DNA of 64,000 nucleotides, from assembly GCF_021730395.1 (NCBI RefSeq), contig NW_026463197.1, positions 1 through 64,000 of the forward strand. The letters run 5' to 3'. The notes below the pieces were generated by a model, which saw only the letters and a program-made list of their open reading frames with translations, did not search any database and was not told the DNA's origin. Source of the stretch: Mercenaria mercenaria. Lineage: Eukaryota > Mollusca > Bivalvia > Venerida > Veneridae. Position 1 is the stretch's first letter. Each line of letters opens with the position of its first letter. This document shows, piece after piece, positions 23,495 through 32,884 of this stretch. Both the position numbers and the translations under genes were made by a program.

Positions 23495-23812
23495 AAAAGG
23501 CTTTCAATCAACCCTAATCACTGTGGGTTCCAAACCTCGCTTTGATTGTAGATTCTTTTCTTATAAAGCTACCAAGTTGGCTTACGGAAGATCGGTGGTT
23601 CTACCTGGTTGCCCGTCCATGTCTAAAATAATGCCCGAAGGGCAGCGAGGGTCTTCCTCCACCAACAATGCCCAGAGGGGCAGCTAGGATTTACTCCACC
23701 AACAATGCCCGAAGGGGCACCTAGGGTCTTCCTCCACCAAAAAAAGCAGGAAAGTCAGAGTATGACCAATAATTGTTTTGGTGTGACGTTAAACCCAAAC
23801 AGACAAAGAAAG
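23495..23812 (+). mobile_element. SINE with triplicated internal segment
   Basis: A B-box-like GTGGGTTCCAAACC head is followed by GGCTTACGGAAGATCGGTGG and TTCTACCTGGTTGCCCG. A ~36-bp segment beginning AATGCCCGAAGGGGC and ending TCTTCCTCCACC is then present three times (23630, 23667, 23703). The tail is GGTGTGACGTTAAACCCAAA followed by an A-rich run. No coding role. Confidence 0.75.
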
Positions 23813-23819
23813 AAAACAA

Positions 23820-24780
23820 GAACCAACCAAGCAATACTTAAGTAGATGAGAACTCACATTCTCAGGAGTTTAAATTTGCTGACAGCTTAGGTTGGTTAAG
23901 TTCCTTAAAACAGAAGCAAATGGCGCCATTCTTTTAGATATAAAGTAATGGAAAGATAAGATGAAAAGATACTATAATATGTTTTATTACGTTAACGTAT
24001 AAATATATCTTTTCATGCAGTTCGCAAGAGATAGAAATTAGGCAGTGGCTAGGGGTCTGGTATCCGGACCGCTAGACCCGGTGTCTAGAGGTTCGTTTAC
24101 CGCACATCTTAACGACTTGTATAAGGCTATCTAAAGGCCCAGTGATTAATGTGAATACTCTCTCAAGTTAACTGATAGCTGTTTATAAAAATATTTACAA
24201 AAAAAAAAAATAATAACTGCAATTTTATGACAACTAATCATACCTTTTCACTAACAATTACCATTTATATATGGTAATACAGTAGATCATAGCACATGTA
24301 TATTGATTACAGGACCGGACACCTTGCCTTTTTCTATAAATTAATATTCAGAGGATATTTGACACTGACACATATAAATCACTTTCATTACAAAGAGAAA
24401 ATCACATGGCTGTTACAAAGAAATATTTAATTAACTATTTCATATACAGGTTATTTGTCTGATATCTAATAGATTTTATTTCAATATCTATACATTACAT
24501 CTTTTATTCAATAAGTGGCCAAATGTGTTAGCATCAAAGTCAGAAAAATAAAGTCCACGATTTCTAACTAGTCCAGCTCTTTTCTATATTTTTAAGATGT
24601 GAAATTTCAAAAATGTATTAAACCATAACATCTCTACAAGAGACCTTCAAGAAATTAGCCTCATATATAAATATATATAAATATATAAATAAAGATTTTA
24701 TTCTACCTGTCCAAGTGATGGATTGGAAAAATGTAGCCTACTGTATCTTTAAAATATTAGACAGATGTTAACAAACTTGT
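23820..24780. other. No recognised gene
   Basis: AT-rich spacer downstream of the first TRIM-like gene. Only short low-complexity runs are visible. Confidence 0.5.
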
Positions 24781-24784
24781 TAAA

Positions 24785-27110
24785 ATGATATATACCACGG
24801 ACGCGCTAAAACACCACGCACACTAACCAAAATCCTGTGTCTGTTCCGGAAAACGATTTTTATATATATGTACAATATAAATGCAATGGAGGATGTAACA
24901 AAACTTATTATTAATCTGATTATAATATAATTAATAGTTCAGTCACAGTTAAACAGCTTCAAATTTCACTAAGTAGTTTTATAGATTACCAAGTTTGTGT
25001 AAGCAAATAAAAATTGTTCTCTAATTATTAGGTGTCATAAAACATACTATTTTGCACTCAACACTTTTATCTGATTGCTATAACATCCGATATAGACCTC
25101 ATGTTGATCATGATTACAGCAAATAGTGTATGGGAACGACAGATCTATCATTTTATGAAATTGCTTCATATCACCCGAGAAACGATATATGCTGCCATTT
25201 AACCCACAGCAACACATCAGCAAGGATCCATCGCCAAGCATCATCATTCCCAGTGGGTTTTTAAAGTGTTTGTTTTTGTATTCAGCAGATATATCACCTT
25301 GTAATGTTATACTGACGACACTGTCCCTACTAAAGTCACTGATGAAGATATGTTTCTGATCCTTATTCAGCAGTAAGTACTGTGGGCGGACAAATCTGTC
25401 ATCATCCAGTTTAATTGTGTTCTGGACGTTACCTTGTGTATCTGTAATAAATACACACTTCGGGTCACTGCAAACTATAAAGAGATGACCTTGATGATAA
25501 GCTATACCACAACATTCTCCTTTCACTGGAAACTTGCGAATAGTTGACAGTTTACCAGCTGTTGTCATTATAAGGATCTCTTTCTTCTCTGGTATTGTCA
25601 CAGCAATATGGTCCTGAGGCACTACTGCAATGTCACGTGGTCCTGAAGATAGTGTTGTCTCTTCTATGACATCTTTATTTTTTATGTCAACAACTTTCAG
25701 TTTCTCATTGCTATAGTCAGCTGCCACAAGTTTGTCAGAGGACAGGACAACACCTCCTGTTATCAAGCATTCCTTCCGATCTGATTTCGTCTTTATATTT
25801 ATGTTTTCTTTGCGGGTTAATTTGTTGAGAGGTTTCCTGACCTTTGAAGTTACAAGAGAAGACGAAAGACTGAGCTTTCCAAATGCATCTTGTCTTGAAA
25901 GCATGTTTGTCAGGTCGTGGTTTTGATCAAATGTGTATTGCATGTTTGTCTTTTCTAAACATCTGTCTGCCTCCTTTATTTCGTCTGACTTTAGTTTGGA
26001 TCTAGCTTGTTTCATTGTAATGTAAAGTTGTCCATTTTGCTGTGAGGCTTTGTAATCTTGTATTCTTGACTGTTGTTGTTTGGTATCTGAAGAAATGTTT
26101 GTACATGTTTCAAGCACCTTGTTTACAGTTTGTTTATCTGTGGACTTCTTTTTGTCAGCATATGTCAGAATTTGCTTTTGTAGTTGATCTAAGCGATCAT
26201 TTATGTCTTTGCGAAACATTGTAATTTCTTTGAGCAGCTTATCATAGCAGGAATCTAATTCTTTTTCTCTAAGTAAAGCCTGTTTTATAATATCATCAGC
26301 CTCATTTACTTTTTGATCAAGTTGCCTAAGTAACTCACTGAACTCTGCACTGTCCCCAATACCTGCACATTTATCAGGTATATAGTCAATGTCACACGCT
26401 CTGTGATTCAGGACGATACAATCGTTGCAGCCGAGAGCTTCATGTTTAGGGCAGAAAAATTTAATCACTTCCTTTTTGTGCACTTGACACTTTTCAGTGC
26501 ATTCGTCTGACTCCTTGACGACAACATGTTTATCCATATAATCTTTGTTTACCAGCTGATGATGTTTTGATGCCTTCGTTCGTTGATGGTAAGCAAAGCA
26601 GTTCTTACACAGGTATTCTTGACAGTCCACACAAAATCCATAAGCTTCTATTTGCTGACCGAACGCCAAACATGGTTCACGTCTATGATCAAAGTCCTCT
26701 GCTGAATGTTTGTATATGGAACCTTGAAAATCAGCAATCTTTCTTCCCGATACTGCCATATTTAGAGGATATTCAATGGTCAATTTTTGAACTAGTGTTG
26801 AATTTCAGATTGATAATTTAAAATGTCTCTGTTTATTTTGCACAAATAATTGTAACTAAGTAGTCCAAAACAAGACAGATAATTTCCCATTAAAAGACAC
26901 CGAAGATGAATGTGTGTAAAATAAAAAGAAATGTAGAAAAGAACACTTTCTGCAGTTACGGTAAATATTAAACTGATTTTACTTCCTTTTCGAGAACGAG
27001 TCTATAAATATCATGATCCGATTAAATCTAGCTTCATTGAAGTCAAGGGAACATAAAACTTTAGTCTACCCGAAATCAACCTTAATGACTTGTGTTCCCA
27101 TTAATTTTTG
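24785..27110 (-). repeat. Duplicated block, copy A (contains TRIM-like gene A)
   Basis: Both flanks of the gene match copy B (32885-35320). On the 3' side: GTGCCATAAAACACCA / CCAAAATCCTGTGTCT / TTCCGGAAAACGATT (24830s) against the 32890s. On the 5' side: TTTTACTTCCTTTTCGAGAA and GAGTCTATAAATATCATG at about 26980-27015 against 35190-35225. The paralogues therefore arose by DNA-level duplication of about 2.3-2.4 kb, not by two retropositions. Confidence 0.8.
25047..26759 (-). CDS. TRIM-like protein A: two B-boxes, coiled coil, C-terminal propeller (no RING)
   Basis: Single uninterrupted frame of 570 codons. The ATG at 26759 is chosen because the paralogue begins at the same MAVSGRK; the frame stays open eight codons further upstream but without an ATG. 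B-box 1 (about 27-67) contains CVDCQEYLCKNC and HH. B-box 2 (about 91-125) contains CQVHKKE, CPKHEALGCNDC and NHRACD. A helical coiled coil (about 140-290) follows. The C-terminal part (about 330-570) has repeated Leu/Val-Asp strands of a six-bladed NHL-like propeller (LSSDKLVAADYSNEKLKVVD, HIFISDFSRDSVVSITLQGD). There is no RING, so intrinsic E3 ligase activity is not expected. The first B-box 1 cysteine is Arg here (REPC against CEPC in copy B). Bivalves carry large families of such intronless genes, often linked to immunity; this one's role is unknown. Confidence 0.9.
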   Translation of the reverse strand: MAVSGRKIADFQGSIYKHSAEDFDHRREPCLAFGQQIEAYGFCVDCQEYLCKNCFAYHQRTKASKHHQLVNKDYMDKHVVVKESDECTEKCQVHKKEVIKFFCPKHEALGCNDCIVLNHRACDIDYIPDKCAGIGDSAEFSELLRQLDQKVNEADDIIKQALLREKELDSCYDKLLKEITMFRKDINDRLDQLQKQILTYADKKKSTDKQTVNKVLETCTNISSDTKQQQSRIQDYKASQQNGQLYITMKQARSKLKSDEIKEADRCLEKTNMQYTFDQNHDLTNMLSRQDAFGKLSLSSSLVTSKVRKPLNKLTRKENINIKTKSDRKECLITGGVVLSSDKLVAADYSNEKLKVVDIKNKDVIEETTLSSGPRDIAVVPQDHIAVTIPEKKEILIMTTAGKLSTIRKFPVKGECCGIAYHQGHLFIVCSDPKCVFITDTQGNVQNTIKLDDDRFVRPQYLLLNKDQKHIFISDFSRDSVVSITLQGDISAEYKNKHFKNPLGMMMLGDGSLLMCCCGLNGSIYRFSGDMKQFHKMIDLSFPYTICCNHDQHEVYIGCYSNQIKVLSAK

Positions 27111-27139
27111 TATGATGGCTGATTTATGCCATTTCGTCT

Positions 27140-27760
27140 TTTTGGGCTCAGCCCCCCACCACCCAACGACAACGACAAGCGAAAACACGAGATTTAAGAA
27201 ATTTAAATTGCGAGGGCGCGGAGCGTAAACACGCTGAACAGCGGGGGCGGGAAACGAAAACACGTAATTACGGTGTGGTCACGCAGAGCGCCATTTAGCT
27301 TCTTTTTACTCGGTGACCCCGCCAATATCCCTCTTAAATCTTGTCTTTCGCCTCCATCTCCTAACCCCGATTTTTAGCGAGCTTTTGCCCCGCACTCTAG
27401 CCTTATTATTTCATTACTCTAGAATTCGCCACGCGCTCCGCCGTTCAAACAGCCTATAGCACGTGTTTTTACTCTGTGATCTCACCGAGCAAAGACACAG
27501 CATTTTTAAGAAGAGTCTAAATGTCGGGGTCGCGCTGCGAAAACACGATATTTAGCGGGATCGTGCAAGGAAAATCCGACGAAAATAGACCTCTGATTAG
27601 CGTCTTTTCGCCGCGCGACCAAGCTTTTTTGTTTCTTAAATCTCATGCATTTTTTGTCCCTTGCCCTCCCTAATTAGCGTGTTTCCGTCCCGCTCTCCCG
27701 CTGTTTATTAAGTTTTCGCCCCGCGCACCCGCCTCGCCCATGCTCTTTGTAAAATAATGT
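27140..27760. repeat. GC-rich patch with CGAAAACACG words in both orientations
   Basis: This patch is far richer in G+C and CpG than its surroundings. Words such as GCGAAAACACG, CGTAAACACG and GCGGGGGCGGGAAACGAAAA in the first half are mirrored by CGTGTTTTTACTC, GCGTGTTTCCGTCCCGC and AAGTTTTCGCCCCGCGC in the second. It therefore looks like a degenerate large palindrome or a mosaic element. No long open frame or rRNA/tRNA is recognised. Confidence 0.55.
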
Positions 27761-28116
27761 AGTTAGTACTTAAACTAGCGCACAATTGGTAACATAAAGT
27801 AACGCAGAGTAAATAGTATACAGCCCGGTCAGTCTCACTTAATGAAATGTCAACTGCAAAACTGCAATGTGGTGAATCAGTATTTTGTGCATGCTAAATT
27901 CATTTACGGATTAGCACAACTTAATTCATAGATGCCCTTAAATCACTTATGGGTATCACAAATTCATTGTAATAAGGACTATTTTTTGGATAATTATCTT
28001 AAAATCAATTTTAAGATGTCTTTTAAAAATTTAAAATCTTACAACAACACTATTGTGTATGAATTTTAATTTCCATAATTCGAATTTAGGATGTCATAAA
28101 ACCACATCCTTTAATG

Positions 28117-28968
28117 ATTTGGCAGCGCGCTCGACTATTCAAAGAACTGGTGGAAGTATGGGGTCAAAATATTACAGGTCAGAGATTTTCAGACAAAAGA
28201 AGAAAAACAAATAAGACAAACTATGTACCTGTATTTGTAGATTTGGATATGTGTGACCAAGTGGTCAAAGCTTCAAAGCCATATGTCAAACAGTTTAGAC
28301 AAAATATGGAATGGTATGCGATACTTAACTAATTTCTGTCAGAAAAGGGCCATAACTGAGATAAAGTCATTGTCCTAGTTATGAAGTCTTGCCTACATAT
28401 GTAGACTACGATGGCAAACAAGTGGTCAAAGTTTCAAAGCCATATGACAAACAGATTAGGCAAAATATGGACTGTTATGAAAAATTCAACTGATTTCCAA
28501 GTCCAAAAGGGCCAAAATTAAGCCAAAATAGATGATAGAGTTATGTACTCTTGCCTACAGATGAAGATGAAGATGAAGACAATAAACAAATGTTCAAAGT
28601 TTCAAAGCCACATGTTAAATCGTTTTGTATAAATTCAAATGCCATAATTCAGCCAAAAACACTTAATGTACTCTTGCCTACAGGTAGAAACTATAATAAA
28701 AAACAAGTGTTCAAAGTTTCAAAGCCACATGTCAAATAATTTTTAAAAACCATGGACTTGTACGACATCTGAACCAATTTCCAAGTCCAGAAAGGGCCAT
28801 AATTCAGCCAAAATACTTGACAGAGTTATGTACTCTTGCCTACAGGTAGAGACTGTTATAATACACAAGTGTTCTAAGTTCGAAGTAAATATCCTTGATG
28901 GTAAACAAGATATTACCATTTCATGAAAACTTTAACCAACGCCGACTCCGACGCCGGGGTGAGCTAAA
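28117..28968 (+). mobile_element. Tandem-repeat non-autonomous element, copy 1
   Basis: It begins GGCAGCGCGCTCGACTATTC, as does the element at 45124. Units of about 160 bp follow, each with TTCAAAGCCATATGTCAAA, AAGGGCCATAATTCAGCCAA and GTACTCTTGCCTACAG. It ends near ACGCCGGGGTGAGCTAAAA. The right inverted repeat seen in the other copy is missing here. Short open frames within it are incidental. Confidence 0.8.
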
Positions 28969-28969
28969 A

Positions 28970-30110
28970 TGTATATGAATATGTTTTGTGATTAATTTAT
29001 AATATCTTTAAATATAGATATCTAAATTTTCAATTAGTGCTATCATTAAATGCACAGCAATTTATGACATTACAAAATACATTTATTGATATCATAGAAT
29101 GAGTTACGGATATCACAAAATGTATTATGGTTATCACAAAAGAGTGAATAAATAGTAAAACCCCATAGACCGCGGTAATTATTGATATGGTAGGCTAGAC
29201 ATCGTAAGGAAATGTGACAACACTAGTAATACTATAACATTTCGTTGGCATATAATTTCATGTTTTCATAAAAAAACGACCTTTTCTTTCGAACATTCGT
29301 TGATTTAAGATCTTAGAAATGAAATATCAAACAAAGATTCGAACACATGTAAATGGAAACTAATATTTTAATTCGTTCATTTACGCAACCGACTTGTGCA
29401 GAATATTGCTGCTCTCGCAAACTAAGCTTTACATACACATTGTGTGTTAATGTTTGTTTGCAAAGATAAAATACATTGTGCATATTATATTTTTCTTAAA
29501 CATTTTCACATCCAGATATACAACACATATATGTGCTATATCACGTCCATATTTTACTGAATAAAGTAGATACAGCGTGTCCAAAAGTAGTTCGGACACT
29601 AAAAGTTAAATAATTTTGTGACGTATCAACTAATATTGTTGAAACTTCACCAACAAGTCTACGGTTTAATGTTTTAAACGAGAATAAACACGCCACATGG
29701 AGACCATCACCTTAGTATTTTCGGCTCCCCGTGACAAAAATAGTAATATTTTTACTCAGTATAAAACCTCAATCAATTATTTGACGATCGATTTTTATTA
29801 TTCAATACTGATGTTTTATTTCGATTGTAAGAACGCATATTAATATCTATCCAAAACATACTTTTATAACATCGTAGTAAATAAAGGAATTTATGTTCTC
29901 TTGAAAAATTAATTCATATTATTTTCAGTAGGCACGCAGAAAGCTATAATTTCTGCTGATTCTCTTATAATATCAATGCTGTCCGTATAATATAACGTTC
30001 TTCGATTAATCAATTTCGCGCACGAGCAGTTCACGGGTGTGGTCATTTTATAAGATCCACCACAACCAAGTAACCTACGTTTACCGCCTAGATGATCTCC
30101 ATGCAAATCA
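28970..30110. other. No recognised gene
   Basis: AT-rich. At 29572-29597 the words CAGCGTGTCCAAAAGTAG and TTCGGACAC resemble a Tc/mariner terminus, but no partner end was found. Confidence 0.4.
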
Positions 30111-30114
30111 TATT

Positions 30115-30395
30115 GATGATACTGATATAATACAGCTATTCTACAAGATGACAAACGGACAATTTAGTAAGCATTTCCTGAATATTATTAGTGTGTTTTC
30201 ACAACGTCATCTTCAAACTTATTCAGTCATTTCCTTTTCAGTATAGTTTTAAAAACATAGATAACTATTTTACACTGAGAAACCAATCGTGGTATAAACT
30301 AACTTAATAATATACTAGTATTTAGACATTAAACACATTGTCTTGGCCTTATATATGTCACTGCAAGTTTGTATCTAGATACTTGTTATTTTACT
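30115..30395 (-). pseudogene. Relic of GST intron 1 (third copy, no exon)
   Basis: It matches the left GST intron at 345-470 (TATAATACAGCTATTCTACA against TATAATACGGCTATACTATA, then AAGATGACA, TATTCAGTCATTTCCTTTTC and TATAGTTTTAAAA) and at 755-805 (CATTGTCTTGGCC, TATATCACTG-like sequence, AGATACTTGT). It also shares AATCGTGGTATAAACT with the complete GST intron. No GST exon is recognisable nearby, and the SINE carried by the other two copies is absent. Orientation follows the GST genes. Confidence 0.7.
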
Positions 30396-30399
30396 AATT

Positions 30400-31900
30400 T
30401 TTTTAAATATGTATGGCGAGCAATAGAAGCCATCGTCCTGAATAATAAAGACAAGTAGAATGTTAAATGAAATGTATTTTTTGTCAACATTTGTCAGTTT
30501 CATTAACAGTATTACATCCATCTGTTTATACAATGACGGTCATTAACTATTACAACATTTTTAATGTTCTAGACAAATTAATGATAAAAGGAGAAGAGAA
30601 ATTTATGGTTTATCATTCCAATTTTCGCTATAAACGTTATGTCATAAACATTTTCAGTGTTAATATACATGTGTGCTTCACGAACTGGATAAATGATCAC
30701 AGACCTGGTGAAAATGGTTTATCACTGCTATTTTCACCGTGAACATAATCTCCTGTTATAGAAATATTACCTAATGAATTTAAAAATTTCACAGATGTCT
30801 CCTTGTAGCCTACCGCAAGATGATCTATTTTGTATGCGTCAGTGTCATTGTAACATATTTCGCTTTATAAATAGCATAGTCTGATCTACCAGTTCCAAAT
30901 ACTATACAAAGAACTGTTCCTGTGACACTTTCCACTTATATGATATTCTCCTGGCTACAAATTTGGTCCTATGAAAAGCTTTACGGCTGAAAATGAAAAC
31001 ATTACTATGTCCTATCTTGCATGATACATACAAATACAATACTGCAAACTGTCATTTCACTATATATCACTCCGGGAGAAGTACGTTCCAACGTAAGTCG
31101 AGTCTCAACGATAACATGAGACGACATCTCCACAACAATTGTTACGGTGTCGCTCCGTACAACCTTGTTGATTCATTTATTACGTGTAATAAAGCATTGA
31201 TTCTACGTTTTCATAACTGAAAAGTTGAGTTTTATGTTCGAAAGCTATATTAGCTATTTGCAGATAAAACGAACTAGTTACAAATAAATTTATGTAAGCT
31301 ACATAAATGTTGCAAGGTCGCAACGATAACAGAAAATATGTGACAACGTCTCATACTAGAGATTACTTGAAAGAAATTTAAAAAAGGATATTTACAATTA
31401 CACAGTTATTTCATAACATAATTATCAAATTAATTGAATGAACAAAATACACAGGGTTTCACTTTAAGGTCGCAGTAGGTCAAAGCACACAATTATCATA
31501 ACAGTACGCTAAATATAGTGCCAAAACGGACATTTCTTATACAAAAGGTGAAAGATATGTGCATAGAATGAAAAACGGTTTTTACCCGAATTCGGTACAC
31601 GGAATTTTTCTTTGCAATCAACACTGGGATGGTCCTAGAAGACCAAAGGCTTACTTACATTACGATTTAACAATATTAAGCCCTATTCCCGGGTTTTCTC
31701 TCTTTCAGATTTCATTTGCCTTTGGTTAAATTCCATCTTATGTACAAAGACGTGCGCTATACCATTTTAAGGAAAAATAGTAGAAAATAGCATGGTTAGG
31801 TTTTAAAGGGGTGAAATGCTAATGACTTTGCAAGACTACTCAAGGAGATTCTCTTCACCAAAGGACAGCGCTAGTCATAAAAAGATATATTCGAACTATC
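30400..31900. other. No recognised gene
   Basis: AT-rich DNA with scattered short open frames that have no recognisable domains, no clear splice-bounded exon and no repeat array. Confidence 0.5.
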
Positions 31901-31969
31901 GCTGAAAACTGGTCAAGTGCGAGTAGATTGAAGAATAATGTATTCACTTCGATCCAGTATACAATGGTC

Positions 31970-32850
31970 CTCTATGAAGATTGTTCAAATTGTGCCCCTG
32001 GGGTGAAAAGAGGCCCTGCCCCGGGGGTCCCAAGTCTACATAGAATTGTATAGGAAAAAACTTTGAAAATCTTCTTGTCTGAAACCGCAAGACCTAGGCC
32101 TTTGATATTTGGTATGAAGCATTGCCTTGTGGTCCTCTACCAAGATTGTTCAAATTGTGCCCCTGGGATGAATAGAGACCCTGCCTCGTGGGGTCTTAAG
32201 TTTTACATAGACCTTTTAGGAATTTTCTTTTTTAAATCTTCTTGCCTGAAACTGCAAGGCATAGGCTTTTGATATTTAGTATGTTTCATTGCCTTGTGGT
32301 CCTGTACAAAATTTGTTCAAATTTTATGCCCCTGGGGTGAAATGAGACCCTGCCCTGGGGGTCCTAAATTTAACATAGACTTATTTTGGGGAAAAAAATA
32401 AAATCTTCTTTTCTGAAAGTTTAAGGCCTAGGCCTTTGATATTTGGTATGTAGCGTTGCCTAATGGATCTATAACAAGATTGTTCAAATTATGCCCCTTG
32501 GGTATCACTTATTATATGAGTTATATAGGAACAAATACTTCAAAAATTATCAGATATTTCCTAGACTGTTTAATTATAATTACCTGATGACCCCAAGCGA
32601 TTAGGAGTCAATTGACTGTGACCTTGACCTACTGACCTACTTTTTTTGTTTTTTAAGATACAGTCTTGAAATTTGGATGACATACACAGCTTTGCATACC
32701 AATCTTAAAACTTTCAGTGACCATGAATTTGACCTACTGACCTACTTTCTAATATTTTAGCGTCAGTTTGCCATTTGAAACATGTGGCTCATATTACTCA
32801 GGTGAGCGATTCAGGGTCATCATGACCTTCTTGTTAAAATATTAGATATT
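31970..32850 (+). repeat. Tandem-repeat element, ~170-bp units
   Basis: Three to four units carry AAGATTGTTCAAATTGTGCC, CCTGGGGTGAAA, GACCCTGCC and AGGCCTAGGCCTTTGATATT. A different module follows (GTGACCTTGACCTACTGACC) and the ending CTCAGGTGAGCGATTCAGGG. This modular build, repeats plus a fixed tail, is like that of the other arrays in the window. Confidence 0.75.
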
Positions 32851-32884
32851 TTTAGATGACAAACTTGTTAAATTAAGAGATCCT

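Noticed and set aside
26760-26783. Eight extra N-terminal codons for TRIM-like protein A.
   Set aside because: There is no ATG at the upstream position, and the paralogue starts at the MAVSGRK methionine.
29572-29597. Tc/mariner terminus (GTGTCCAAAAGTAG).
   Set aside because: No matching inverted end, target TA duplication or transposase-like frame was found nearby.
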